Source: an uncultured Ferrovibrio sp. (lineage in GTDB: Bacteria > Pseudomonadota > Alphaproteobacteria > Ferrovibrionales > Ferrovibrionaceae). Taken from it: DNA of 64,000 nucleotides. The stretch lies in contig NZ_CALGPC010000015.1 in NCBI RefSeq assembly GCF_937960835.1, forward strand, positions 303,456-367,455. Reading direction: 5' to 3'. Numbering within the stretch: position 1 is the stretch's first letter; each line of letters begins with the position of its first letter. Below, one piece after another: positions 16,673 through 25,651 of the stretch. The notes under the pieces were generated by a model that was not told the origin of the DNA, ran no database searches, and saw only the letters and a list, made by a program, of their open reading frames with translations. The position numbers and the translations under genes were made by a program.

Positions 16673-17650
16673 CTACTGGCGCAGGATAGCCTCTACCACG
16701 CGCTGCACTTCGGCCGCCTCGCTCAGTGTGGCCAGATCCTGCTCCGCTCCCGTGGTCAGCGCCGCGACCTTGTTCAGCTGCCGCTGCAGCACCAAGGGCC
16801 GCATCTTCTCGTTCGGCAAGGCATCCGGCGCCTCACGCCATTTGCCGTCAACCAGCCGTTCAGCAATAGACCAGTCGCGCAGCCTGATGCTGCCATTCGT
16901 GCCAGTGATCTGGAAGATATTGTGGTCCGGCTTCTCGGTCGTTCCGACACCGCCGTTGAGCGAAACGGGCAGTGCCCCTGCCTGCAGACGCGCGGTGATG
17001 CTGCGCTCGGACTTGCCGGCCTCCGGATAAGCCACCGTATAGCTTTGCAGTTGCAGCGGACCGAACAGCCGGCGCGCCAGGAATAGGAAATGCGAGCCGA
17101 CTTCGCGGGTGAAGCCGCCCTGCGCACTGGTATCGAGCCAGCTGGCTGCATCGACCTGCCAGGGGCGCGGCCAATTGACGAAACCAATCTCGATATCGAT
17201 TTTCTCGACAGCGCCGACCACGCCTTCATCCATCCAGCGCCGCAACTGGTCGACTGCGAAGGACGAAGCAAAGGGAAAATTCACCGCGCCCTTGGCGCCA
17301 TGCGCAGCCGCTTCCTGCACGAAGGCTTCCGCTTCGGTGACGTCGACAGCCAGCGGCTTTTCACAGAACACCGCCCGGCCCTTCTGGAAGGCTGCGCGCG
17401 CATAACCCAGATGGAAGGCCGGCGGCGACGCGATATACAAGCAGTCGCAGGCATCGATCACCGCCTCGGCCGAGCCGAGCTGCGTCACCTGCGGCAGATC
17501 GGCCTTCAAACGCTGCATCGCGGCCGCTGCGGGATCCCAAACACCGGCAACAACCAGAACCGCCTGATCATGACTCAGCGCGGCGCGCAGCAGACGCTCG
17601 CCCATGATGCCATAGCCGATGATGCCGAGTTTGACCGGAGCGGAGGACAT
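16673..17650 (-). CDS. Gfo/Idh/MocA family oxidoreductase
   Basis: 325-residue NAD(P)-dependent sugar/polyol-type dehydrogenase. Rossmann motif GIIGYGIMGERLL (about residues 9-21), the family motif EKPLAVD (about 96) with the catalytic-region lysine, and a C-terminal mixed sheet domain. Substrate cannot be predicted. It is isolated: 97 bases separate it from hsp20 and 150 from the liv operon end. The start ATG lies within a GGAGGAC context. Confidence 0.88.
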   Translation of the reverse strand: MSSAPVKLGIIGYGIMGERLLRAALSHDQAVLVVAGVWDPAAAAMQRLKADLPQVTQLGSAEAVIDACDCLYIASPPAFHLGYARAAFQKGRAVFCEKPLAVDVTEAEAFVQEAAAHGAKGAVNFPFASSFAVDQLRRWMDEGVVGAVEKIDIEIGFVNWPRPWQVDAASWLDTSAQGGFTREVGSHFLFLARRLFGPLQLQSYTVAYPEAGKSERSITARLQAGALPVSLNGGVGTTEKPDHNIFQITGTNGSIRLRDWSIAERLVDGKWREAPDALPNEKMRPLVLQRQLNKVAALTTGAEQDLATLSEAAEVQRVVEAILRQ

Positions 17651-17737
17651 TGCGCGATTCTCGTATAAAGCGAACTTGGAAAGCCGGGCGATTCCGGCGC
17701 AGGCGGGTTATAGGCGATTGCCGGTCTGCCCGCAATT

Positions 17738-17754
17738 CCGCCGCCGGGCGGCGG
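17738..17754. terminator. GC hairpin beyond the liv operon
   Basis: Arms CCGCCGCC / GGCGGCGG around one base, about 50 bases after the livF stop. A second, looser repeat (AGCGCTTC 17758-17765 with GAAGCGCT 17795-17802) spans the stop codon. No U run follows either, so assignment as a terminator is weak. Confidence 0.3.
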
Positions 17755-17800
17755 GTCAGCGCTTCACGTATCGCAATCCGTGCCTTTGGCGCCGGAAGCG

Positions 17801-18508
17801 CTACTCCAGGCCGAGATACGCCTTGCGAACCTCTGGCCGCTGCAAAAGGTCGCTGGCCGGGCCCTCCATGACCACGCGCCCCTCTTCCAGAACATAAGCC
17901 CGCGACGCCAATTCCATGGCCATGGTGACATTCTGCTCGACCAGCAGAATGGAAAGACCGTCCGCGTTAACCCGCCGGATGACGTCGAACATATCCATGA
18001 CGATCGACGGCGCCAGCCCCAGGGAGGGCTCGTCGAGCAGCAAAAGCTTCGGCCGCGCCATCAAGGCCCGGCCAATGGCAACCATCTGCTGCTGCCCGCC
18101 GGATAGCGACCCTGCGGGCATATGCAGTTTCTGGCGCACCGCGGGGAACAGTTCGCAGACCTGCTCAAGTGTTTCCTGGCGACGCGCCCGCGCCTCTGGC
18201 AGATAACTGCCGAGCTCCAGATTCTCCAAAACCGTCATGCTGGTGAACAGGCGCCGGCTCTCGGGAACGATGGCAATGCCCGCCTGACAGAAGCGGTGCG
18301 GCGGGATGCGCGTCATATCCCGACCGTCGAAAACGATGCTGCCGCCGCCAGCGCGGTGAAGCCCCGCGATGGTATTGATGAGCGTCGTCTTACCCGCCCC
18401 ATTCGGTCCGACAACGCATACGAGCTCCCCGGACTTGATGGCAATGCTGATATCCCAAAGGGCCGGCGCCGCGCCGTAGCTGGCTTTCAGATTCCGAATC
18501 TCAAGCAT
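17801..18508 (-). CDS. livF: LIV-type ABC transporter ATP-binding protein LivF
   Basis: 235-residue ATPase: Walker A GPNGAGKTT, signature LSGGQQQMVAIGRAL, Walker B LLLLDEPSLGLAP. The second ATPase of a branched-chain-amino-acid-type (HAAT) importer. It overlaps the livM-livG fusion by eight bases and is last in the operon that starts with an extradiol dioxygenase, so the cargo is more likely an aromatic acid or amide than an amino acid; that is inference from context. Confidence 0.92.
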   Translation of the reverse strand: MLEIRNLKASYGAAPALWDISIAIKSGELVCVVGPNGAGKTTLINTIAGLHRAGGGSIVFDGRDMTRIPPHRFCQAGIAIVPESRRLFTSMTVLENLELGSYLPEARARRQETLEQVCELFPAVRQKLHMPAGSLSGGQQQMVAIGRALMARPKLLLLDEPSLGLAPSIVMDMFDVIRRVNADGLSILLVEQNVTMAMELASRAYVLEEGRVVMEGPASDLLQRPEVRKAYLGLE

Positions 18509-20267
18509 GGGCCTTCCCGAGATACGCAGCCTTTACATCCTCCTCATTCATGACATCGGCGGCATTACCCTGCGCAATCAGCGCACCATGATTGAGGACA
18601 ACGATACGATCGGTGAGCGCCATGACTGCTCGCATGACATGCTCGACAAAAACGATGGTCGTTCCGCGATCGCGAATCCGCTGGATCATGGCGATCGCCT
18701 CGTTGATCTCGCTGGGCGTCAGGCCGGACAGGACCTCGTCCAGCAGAAGAAGCTTCGGCTGCGCTGCCAGGGCGCGTGCCAGCTCCAGGAACTTGCGCTG
18801 ATGCAGGTTGAGGTCGTCAGGCAAGGCATGGGCCCGATGCGTAAGCCCGGCAAATTCGATGAACTCGTGGGCATCCTTCATGGCTTCTGCCCGGCTTTTG
18901 CCGCGGCCGCCATACATGCCCACTATTGCGACATTCTCCAGCACCGTCATATGACTGAAGGGCCGCGGAATCTGATAGGTCCGCGCGATGCCGGCCTGAG
19001 CGAAGACATGCGCGTCCTGCCCCGCCAGATTGCGGCCTTCGAACAGAATCTCGCCCGCCGTCGGCTTGTAATGGCCGCTGACCACGTTGATGAACGTCGA
19101 TTTCCCCGACCCGTTCGGCCCGATCAGGCCAAGAATTTCGCCGCGCCGTACTTCCAGGGTAACGTCAGACAGGGCCTTCACGCCGCTGAACGATTTCGAC
19201 AGACCTTTGACCTGCAGAAGCGGCTCGCCCGAGATGACGCGCTTGGGCGAGAGACGGACCACCTCTGCCGGTGCTGCGCTTTCGGCGTGCGTTTTCGCAG
19301 CCGGCGCCTGAGCCGCCTCGCGAACGCGGCGGTTGTGACGCCAGCCGGATACCAGGCCAAGAACGCCGGCGGGAATGAACAAGATCACCACGACCAGGAT
19401 AAGGCCGACCGTGGCGCGTCCGAGCACCGCGGAATCGCCGGAGGTGAAATAGTACAGCAGACAGGTGATCAGCACAGCACCAACCGCCGGGCCGATCCAA
19501 TGCCGACTGCCGCCCAGAATGCTCATCAACACGACACTGAGCGGAACGGTGATGGAGAAAGTCTCGGATACCGTCACATAGGATACGAAAACGGCATGAA
19601 TACCGCCGGCCAGCCCAGCCAGACTGCAGGAAATCGCCAGCGCATAGAGCTTGAAGCGATAGGTCGGTACGCCCATCACCTCGGCGACATCCTCATCGTC
19701 GTGGATGGCGAATAACCCGATCCCGAACCGGGAGGCATAGATCCAGTAGGAAATAAGCAATGTCGCCGCCGCCGCGATCAGCCCCATCATGTAGATCGAG
19801 GAGGCCTGTGACGGCCCGAGCGACGGAATATCGACGCCCATGAGATAAATCCCCTGGCCACCATCGATGGGCGTATTGCCGATGATGGTCGCCAGCACGA
19901 AGGTGACGGCCAGAGTGAGCAGTGCAAACAGCTCTCCCCTCACCCGGGATACGCGGAAGACCACCGCGCCTAAGGCTACGCCGAGAGCCGCGGCGATCAG
20001 CATCGCCGCCGGCAGGGTCATCAGAAACGGCAGGCCTACGGTGCCGGCCAGGTAGGCCGTTCCGTAGATGCCCGCGCCGAAGAAAGCGCCATGGCCGAAG
20101 GAGAAATAACCCGTATATCCCGACAGGATGTTCCAGGAGGTCGCCAGCACGATCCAATGGAACAGGAGGTACAGGAAACTTTCATAAAAAGCCGGCAGCC
20201 CCAGCCAGGGCAGGACTGCCAAGGCTATGCCAACGGCGGCGATACTCACCAGGATACGGCCGTTCAT
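18501..20267 (-). CDS. LIV-type ABC permease-ATPase fusion (LivM-LivG)
   Basis: 588-residue fusion. Residues about 1-315 are a LivM permease (multiple helices; LSGYTGYFSFGHGAFFGAG is the typical LivM loop), joined by an Ala/Pro-rich linker to a LivG ATPase (about 350-588) with Walker A GPNGSGKST and Walker B LLLLDEVLSGL. The usual ABC signature is divergent (DLNLHQRKFLELARAL). Fusing permease to ATPase fixes their stoichiometry. The start is two bases after the livH stop. It works with LivH, LivF and the binding protein at 21139. Confidence 0.93.
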   Translation of the reverse strand: MNGRILVSIAAVGIALAVLPWLGLPAFYESFLYLLFHWIVLATSWNILSGYTGYFSFGHGAFFGAGIYGTAYLAGTVGLPFLMTLPAAMLIAAALGVALGAVVFRVSRVRGELFALLTLAVTFVLATIIGNTPIDGGQGIYLMGVDIPSLGPSQASSIYMMGLIAAAATLLISYWIYASRFGIGLFAIHDDEDVAEVMGVPTYRFKLYALAISCSLAGLAGGIHAVFVSYVTVSETFSITVPLSVVLMSILGGSRHWIGPAVGAVLITCLLYYFTSGDSAVLGRATVGLILVVVILFIPAGVLGLVSGWRHNRRVREAAQAPAAKTHAESAAPAEVVRLSPKRVISGEPLLQVKGLSKSFSGVKALSDVTLEVRRGEILGLIGPNGSGKSTFINVVSGHYKPTAGEILFEGRNLAGQDAHVFAQAGIARTYQIPRPFSHMTVLENVAIVGMYGGRGKSRAEAMKDAHEFIEFAGLTHRAHALPDDLNLHQRKFLELARALAAQPKLLLLDEVLSGLTPSEINEAIAMIQRIRDRGTTIVFVEHVMRAVMALTDRIVVLNHGALIAQGNAADVMNEEDVKAAYLGKAHA

Positions 20268-20269
20268 GA

Positions 20270-21127
20270 CTACACCTTCTCAGGCCGGAAAAGCAGCATC
20301 AGGATGAGCAGCGAAAAGGAAACGATCGGCGCCCAGGACGGCGCAAAGACCGCCATCGCCACCGCCTCGCTCACGCCAATGATGATTCCAGCCACCAGCG
20401 GACCCAGCGCGCTGCCCAGGCCACCGAGCATCACCACGGCGAAAACCACACCCACCCAGGCGAAGATCTGGGTCGGCGTCAGGGTGAAGGTCAGCGCAAA
20501 ACAAATTCCGGCAACCGAAGCCAGCGCGACGCATAGCCCAGACAGAACGAGGGACAGTGCTCGCTGGTTGATGCCAAAGGCCGCTGCGATCGGCCCGTCC
20601 TCCGCCATGGCGCGCATGGCCTTGCCGAGATCGGTGAAGCGCATCGCCGCCCAGATGGCAAAAGCAAAGAGAACCGCGAGCAGCAGCGTCAGCAGCTCAG
20701 GGACGGGAATGAACAGGTTCCCGATGATGAATTTCTCCTCGGCATAGCTGGATTGCAGCTTGCGGAAATCGGCCGTCCAGATGTGCTGGATCAGGCTTTC
20801 GATCATCACCGTGAAGCCGAAAGTCACCAGAAGCGAGTTGAATGGCGAGATATGGAACCGAGAGAGCAGCCATTGCTGCGCCACGCCGACCAGGAAGAAG
20901 GCCGGCGGGAGAATGAGCAACGCCAGCAGCGGATCCATGCCCCAGACCGACGACAGATGGTAAGTGATGTAGGCAGACAGGAAGACGAAGCCGAAATGGG
21001 CCAGATTGATTTGCCGCAGCAGGCCCCAGGACAATCCCAAGCCCAAACCGATGAGGCTGTACATCCCGCCGATGAACATCCCTGACAGAATGGATTGCGA
21101 CAACAGATTCAGGCTTGGGAGCGTCAT
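20270..21127 (-). CDS. livH: LIV-type ABC transporter permease LivH
   Basis: 285-residue inner-membrane permease with about eight helices. The N-terminal SGMFIGGMYSLIGLGLGL and the C-terminal loop VVFAVVMLGGLGSALGPLVA are typical LivH landmarks. It pairs with the LivM half of the fusion. It starts eleven bases after the binding protein stop. Confidence 0.92.
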   Translation of the reverse strand: MTLPSLNLLSQSILSGMFIGGMYSLIGLGLGLSWGLLRQINLAHFGFVFLSAYITYHLSSVWGMDPLLALLILPPAFFLVGVAQQWLLSRFHISPFNSLLVTFGFTVMIESLIQHIWTADFRKLQSSYAEEKFIIGNLFIPVPELLTLLLAVLFAFAIWAAMRFTDLGKAMRAMAEDGPIAAAFGINQRALSLVLSGLCVALASVAGICFALTFTLTPTQIFAWVGVVFAVVMLGGLGSALGPLVAGIIIGVSEAVAMAVFAPSWAPIVSFSLLILMLLFRPEKV

Positions 21128-21138
21128 TCAAACAACCT

Positions 21139-22341
21139 TCACATCTTCAGCGAAGCACCGGGAGCCGCGTATTCCTTAGGCCACACGGTCACCCAGTTGC
21201 CATCCTGCACCTGCTTGATGCGCATCAGATCGTCGCCGAAATTGTTGCCGCGATCGAAACGCACCACGCCCTGGATGGTCGGCACCTGGCTCTTCTTAAG
21301 CCAGTCGGCCAGCTTCTTGTCGTCCAGGCTCTTGGTCGCCGTAACGGCAGCCTCAAGCAGCTGCCAGGCGGTGAAGGATGCCGCTGCCTGCACTTCCACC
21401 TTGGTATAGGGGAAGCCTGCGGCCTGCGCCCGCTTGTTGAATTCAGCGACGAATTTTGCGGCCACCGGATTGTCGGTATAGGGCGGATGCTCCTCGAAGA
21501 TCGTCACCGACAGCGCATTCCTTCCTTCCGGAGCGGCGGTCATCGGGCCGGGCGCCGGATAGAGATGAAAATGCAGCGGCGGCACGTAGTCAATCTTCTT
21601 CATCGCCTCGAGCAGCATATTGCCCTCAAGGCCGATATTGCCGACCCAAACCAGATCGGGATTGGCATCCTTGATGCGGGCGGCGATCGGACCGAAGTCA
21701 CGATTGCCGAACTCCCACTCCAGGAACAGGATTTCATTCACGCCGCGCTTCTTGGCGACTTCACGCGCGCCCTGGGCCATGAAATGCACCGAGGGGAACT
21801 TGGACGTGACGATGGCCACCGTCTTCGGCGGCTTTGGCGCAGCCGCCAGTGCATCGAACAGCGTGTTGTTGACGGTCACTTCCGGCTTCGGCCCCACCGA
21901 CCATGCCGGAAAATGCATCTCGTACTTGGCCAGCGACGGAATGCCGAAGGTGTGGTGGATCAGCATCTTGTTGTAGCGCTGCGCCACACCCATGGCCGAC
22001 AGGATTGCGCCCGTCGCATACGGCCCCATCAGCAGATCGACCTTGTCCGAGGTCACCAGCTGCTCATAAAGCGTACGGGCGACTTCGGGCTTGGACTGAT
22101 CGTCCTTTACCAGCCACTCGACCTTGCGGCCCAGCAGGCCGCCGCGCGCGTTGAGATCCTCGATGTAGATATCGCCAACCAGCTTGTGGACCAGCGCGGT
22201 GGCAGACAGCGGTCCGGTCAGGGCCAGCGTGCTGCCGATCTTGATCGGCCCGGTGTCCTGCGCCTGCACTGGCCCTGCCGTCATCAGGCAAAGACCGACC
22301 GCGGCCGTCGCCAAAGCGGCGGCCCGTTTCAATATGTTCAT
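21139..22341 (-). CDS. LIV-type ABC transporter substrate-binding protein
   Basis: 400-residue periplasmic binding protein, type I fold (LivJ/HAAT family). Signal peptide MNILKRAAALATAAVGLCLM, cleaved near VQA. Core pattern IKIGSTLALTGPLSATAL and VEWLVKDDQSKPEVARTLYE follow. Ribosome site GGGAGG precedes the ATG. Members of this subgroup next to ring-cleavage enzymes often bind aromatic acids; ligand here is inferred only. Confidence 0.92.
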   Translation of the reverse strand: MNILKRAAALATAAVGLCLMTAGPVQAQDTGPIKIGSTLALTGPLSATALVHKLVGDIYIEDLNARGGLLGRKVEWLVKDDQSKPEVARTLYEQLVTSDKVDLLMGPYATGAILSAMGVAQRYNKMLIHHTFGIPSLAKYEMHFPAWSVGPKPEVTVNNTLFDALAAAPKPPKTVAIVTSKFPSVHFMAQGAREVAKKRGVNEILFLEWEFGNRDFGPIAARIKDANPDLVWVGNIGLEGNMLLEAMKKIDYVPPLHFHLYPAPGPMTAAPEGRNALSVTIFEEHPPYTDNPVAAKFVAEFNKRAQAAGFPYTKVEVQAAASFTAWQLLEAAVTATKSLDDKKLADWLKKSQVPTIQGVVRFDRGNNFGDDLMRIKQVQDGNWVTVWPKEYAAPGASLKM

Positions 22342-22373
22342 TGTTTCCTCCCTAGCGTTGTCTTACGACCTGT

Positions 22374-23228
22374 TCACTCGTTCTTCACGGTGTTACGCAG
22401 GATTCCGACCTTATCGACCTCCACCTCGATCACGTCTCCCTCTTTCATGAAAATGGGCGGCTTGCGCGCAAACCCGACGCCGGCAGGCGTGCCGGAAATG
22501 ATCACGTCACCGGGGCGCAAGGCGAAGACTTCCGAGCAAGTGCTGACCAAGGTCGCCACGTCGAAGATCATGTCCTTCGTATTGGCGTCCTGCAGAACCT
22601 GGCCGTTCAGCCGTGCCTGAAGGCGCAGGCCGACGGCGCCCGGCGGCAGTTCATCGGCCGTCACCAGTTCAGGCCCGAATGAGCCCGAGGCGTCGAAGTT
22701 CTTGCCGATCATCCACTGATGCGACTTGAACTGGTAATCGCGGATCGAGCCGTCGTTGAACAGCGAATAGCCGGCGACGTAATCCAGTGCCTGCTCCTTC
22801 GGGATATAACGGCCGGTCTTACCGATGATCACTGCCAACTCGGCTTCGTAGTCGAACTGCTCGGACACGCGTGGCCTGATCAGCGGCTGGTTGTGCGCCA
22901 CCCAGGACGACGGGAAGCGATGGAACAGCACCGGATATTTCGGTGCATCCTTGTACGGGCTTTCGGCCGCGTGATCGATGTAGTTCAGGCCGACCGCGAT
23001 GGCCTTGGACGGGTTCAGCACCGGCGGCAGCAGCGTCACTTCGGCCAGAGGGGTCGTCGCCGTTGCCTTGTCCGCGACATCCTGCGCCTTGCGCAGGCCA
23101 TCGGGACCGAGCGCAAGCAAGGCATCCACACTGTCGGGCAAGCCGGCCGCGGTCAGATCAACAACTGCATCGCCCTTACGCGCACCAAGCGTGGGTTTTC
23201 CGGCTTTCAGGTAGTTCAACAGTCGCAT
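22374..23228 (-). CDS. fumarylacetoacetate hydrolase (FAH) family protein
   Basis: 284-residue FAH-family hydrolase/isomerase. The metal-binding core is recognisable: FDYEAELAVIIGKTGR (acidic ligands), QWMIGKNFDASGSFGPELV and the C-terminal RPGDVIISGTPAGVGFARKP. Such enzymes hydrolyse or isomerise acylpyruvate-like ring-cleavage products. It sits between the extradiol dioxygenase gene (28 bases upstream) and the transporter genes, so it probably acts on the dioxygenase product. Confidence 0.92.
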   Translation of the reverse strand: MRLLNYLKAGKPTLGARKGDAVVDLTAAGLPDSVDALLALGPDGLRKAQDVADKATATTPLAEVTLLPPVLNPSKAIAVGLNYIDHAAESPYKDAPKYPVLFHRFPSSWVAHNQPLIRPRVSEQFDYEAELAVIIGKTGRYIPKEQALDYVAGYSLFNDGSIRDYQFKSHQWMIGKNFDASGSFGPELVTADELPPGAVGLRLQARLNGQVLQDANTKDMIFDVATLVSTCSEVFALRPGDVIISGTPAGVGFARKPPIFMKEGDVIEVEVDKVGILRNTVKNE

Positions 23229-23256
23229 CAGTTCGGTCCCTTATTGAATGGCCGGC

Positions 23257-24219
23257 TCAGCCGGCTTTGTGGTCTTCGACTTCGTGATTGATGACGAAAT
23301 CATCCGGCGCGATCGGTCCCCAGAGGTAGAAAGAATCTTCAGGCGGATGGTCCTGAGCGGGCCAGTCGCCATCAAGGCCGATGAAATCGATGTCATAGGA
23401 GTATTCGGTGAAGCTGCCCCACGGATCGCGCTGGTAATAGAAGTAGTTCGATCCCAGCACATGGCGGCCGACGCCCCAGCCATATTTGTAGCCCTTGGCC
23501 AGCATCTGCTCCATGCCAAGGCCCACCTCGTCGACGCCGCGGACAACCCAGCTGGTGTGATGCAGGCCGGGACCGTTCGACTTCGCAAAGGCGATCAGAT
23601 GATGGTCGCTGGAATGCGCGCCATGCATGAAAGCGATGCCGTCGCCAGAATGGTCCGACAGGCGCATGCCCATGGCTTCCTGATAGAACTTCATCGAACG
23701 CGGCACGTCGGAGCAGAACAGCAGTATGTGCGTCAGCCGCACCGGCCTGACCTGCTTCACGCTCCGCCGGTTGGGACCAACGGTGATGCCCTTCTCATTG
23801 GTCATGAACATCGGGCCGAAGGTCTCGCCCTTCTCATTGGGCGACGACTTCTCCGCCACAACGATCTGCAGCGGGATACCGTCGGGATCACGCACCCAGA
23901 AACCCTGTTCGTCGACCAGCGGATGCGGATCGATGAACGGAACGCCGATCTTCTCCAGGTGACGGCGCAGCGGGTCGTAATCCTCCGCGTAGACACCCAG
24001 CGCGAGGTATTCGAGCTTCTTCGGCTTGCCGCTTTCGAAGATTGAGCCCCAGCGGTGCGGGTGTCCGAAGGTGTAGAGGTCAAGTCGATTGCCCACTTGG
24101 CGAACGTCCAGGCCGAAATCGGTAAAGTAGGTTTTCGCCACTTCCAGATCGGGCACGCTGAATACGAAACGATCCAGGGAGTGAATGGCCGTCACACCCG
24201 ACCGCTTTGGATCAGTCAT
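23257..24219 (-). CDS. extradiol (catechol 2,3-dioxygenase-like) VOC dioxygenase
   Basis: 320-residue two-domain VOC protein. The C-terminal domain supplies the likely 2-His-1-Glu iron site: His in RLTHILLF, His in GLHHTSWVV, and Glu in GSFTEYSYD. It is expected to open a catecholic ring next to the hydroxyls with O2. The start ATG 24219 has GGGAGG upstream; the frame extends to 24282 but that part crosses the promoter. It is the first gene of the operon, divergent from a GntR regulator. Ring substrate unknown. Confidence 0.9.
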   Translation of the reverse strand: MTDPKRSGVTAIHSLDRFVFSVPDLEVAKTYFTDFGLDVRQVGNRLDLYTFGHPHRWGSIFESGKPKKLEYLALGVYAEDYDPLRRHLEKIGVPFIDPHPLVDEQGFWVRDPDGIPLQIVVAEKSSPNEKGETFGPMFMTNEKGITVGPNRRSVKQVRPVRLTHILLFCSDVPRSMKFYQEAMGMRLSDHSGDGIAFMHGAHSSDHHLIAFAKSNGPGLHHTSWVVRGVDEVGLGMEQMLAKGYKYGWGVGRHVLGSNYFYYQRDPWGSFTEYSYDIDFIGLDGDWPAQDHPPEDSFYLWGPIAPDDFVINHEVEDHKAG

Positions 24220-24241
24220 CGTTGTTCCCTCCCAATTTGCC

Positions 24242-24300
24242 TTGTCAGGCCGGTCTCTTCTCTGTATTTTGAGCTTAATCATAGATCATAAGCCTGACAA
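24242..24300. promoter_or_regulatory. divergent promoter with a widely spaced 9-bp inverted repeat
   Basis: The 90-base gap between the dioxygenase and gntR starts holds TTGTCAGGC (24242-24250) and its exact reverse complement GCCTGACAA (24292-24300), 41 bases apart. Between them lies an AT-rich pseudo-palindrome (CTTA at 24274-24277, TAAG at 24289-24292). Candidate operators for the GntR-family protein; both promoters must lie here. Confidence 0.5.
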
Positions 24301-24309
24301 TATATTTTT

Positions 24310-25029
24310 ATGAACAAAATAGTCCACGGCCTAGCTGAAACCGGTCAGGGGGCACCCGGCCAGGATTCCTTCGCGACGAAAGCACACCGGGCCTATGCCC
24401 AAATCCGGGCAGATATATTGTCCTGCCGCTTCCTGCCGGGAACCAAACTCAACATTGCGGCGCTGGCGAATGACCTGGATGTCAGCCTCGGCGCCGTCCG
24501 CGAAGCCTTGTCGATGCTGCAGTCGGAGGCGCTCGTCGTCTCCGAACCCCAGCGCGGCTATACCGTCAGCCCCGTCTCACCTAAGGAATTGAACGACATC
24601 ACCGAGGCGCGGATTGCCATCGAGGGCCTGTGTCTGCGCGCCTCGATCGAGCGAGGCGATCTGGCCTGGGAATCCCAGGTGGTCGCCACCTGGCATCGTC
24701 TCTCCCGCCTCAGCCAGACCGAGGAAGGCCGCGAAGAGCATCTGAGCAGCACTTGGGCGCAAGCCCATGCCGATTTCCATGCCGCGCTGGTGGCCGCTTG
24801 CGGCAATGACTGGCTGCTGCGGATGCGGGCCATACTTTATGAGCAGAGCGAGCGTTATCGCCGCATGTCGGTTTCCGTGCCGCAGCCGACCGGTATCCGC
24901 AACGTTCCGGCCGAGCACAAGGCGATTTTCGACGCCGTGATGGAGCGCCAGGCCGACCGTGCGGTGGCCGAGCTTGAAAAGCATCTGCGCAAGACCGCTG
25001 ACATCGTCAAAGCGTCAGTGACGCTGTAA
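24310..25029 (+). CDS. GntR (FadR subfamily) transcriptional regulator
   Basis: 239 residues: winged helix-turn-helix (about 25-90, with KLNIAALANDLDVSLGAVRE and QRGYTVSP) and an all-helical FCD ligand domain (EARIAIEGLCLRASIERGD; FHAALVAACGNDWLL; EHKAIFDAVMERQADRAV, with metal-type histidines). It is divergent from the dioxygenase-transporter operon and probably represses it until an aromatic ligand or intermediate binds. No clear ribosome site precedes the ATG. Confidence 0.92.
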   Translation: MNKIVHGLAETGQGAPGQDSFATKAHRAYAQIRADILSCRFLPGTKLNIAALANDLDVSLGAVREALSMLQSEALVVSEPQRGYTVSPVSPKELNDITEARIAIEGLCLRASIERGDLAWESQVVATWHRLSRLSQTEEGREEHLSSTWAQAHADFHAALVAACGNDWLLRMRAILYEQSERYRRMSVSVPQPTGIRNVPAEHKAIFDAVMERQADRAVAELEKHLRKTADIVKASVTL

Positions 25030-25063
25030 TTCCTGTTAACAGTAGCAGTAACGGTAGATATCG

Positions 25064-25651
25064 ATGAAGCCGGTCAGTCAGGACGCCCTCGCCCAACTCT
25101 TTCTCTCTGCCCGCACTCAGAATGGCTGGTTAGACAAGCCCGTATCAGACCAGACGCTGCGCGAGATCTACGAGATCGCCAAGATGGGTCCTACTTCGAT
25201 GAACACCCAGCCGATGCGCGTCCTGTTCCTGCGTAGCCCGGAGGCGAAGCAGCGGCTCGCGCCAGCGCTATCGCCCGGCAATCTTGACAAGACCATGTTG
25301 GCGCCGGTGACGGCGATCATTGCCCGCGACACCAAGTTTTATGAATACATGCCCGAGATCTGGCACAATCCCGCCGCTTGCGACAATTTCGCGGCCAATC
25401 CAACACTGGCGCAGACGACGGCGCAGCGAAATGCTACCCTGCAGGGCGCCTATCTGATGCTGGCTGCGCGCGCCCTGGGACTCGATTGCGGGCCGATGAG
25501 CGGTTTCAACGCTGCCAAGGTCGATGCCGAATTCTTCCCCGACGGGCGCTATCAGACCGATTTCCTCTGCAATATCGGCTACGGCGATCCGTCGAAAATA
25601 ATGCAGCGGCAACCGCGCCATCCTTTCGAGCGGGCCTGCCAGCTTCTCTAA
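25064..25651 (+). CDS. RutE-like nitroreductase family protein (malonic semialdehyde reductase type)
   Basis: 195-residue flavin-dependent nitroreductase-family protein closest in pattern to RutE/YcdI (3-hydroxypropanoate-forming malonic semialdehyde reductase). Visible: LREIYEIAKMGPTSMNTQP near the N-terminus (FMN contact) and GLDCGPMSGFNAAKVDAEFF. It lies 34 bases after gntR on the same strand and may be cotranscribed with it. No other rut gene is present, so a different role is possible. Its stop codon abuts the stop of the convergent hemerythrin gene with no base between. Confidence 0.85.
   Translation: MKPVSQDALAQLFLSARTQNGWLDKPVSDQTLREIYEIAKMGPTSMNTQPMRVLFLRSPEAKQRLAPALSPGNLDKTMLAPVTAIIARDTKFYEYMPEIWHNPAACDNFAANPTLAQTTAQRNATLQGAYLMLAARALGLDCGPMSGFNAAKVDAEFFPDGRYQTDFLCNIGYGDPSKIMQRQPRHPFERACQLL

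Noticed and set aside
18507..19715. Plus-strand frame of about 400 codons
   Set aside because: Shadow of the LivM-LivG fusion on the opposite strand; composition is His/Gln/Arg-rich as typical for antisense frames.
21115..22620. Plus-strand frame of about 500 codons
   Set aside because: Antisense to the LIV binding protein; no domain is visible.
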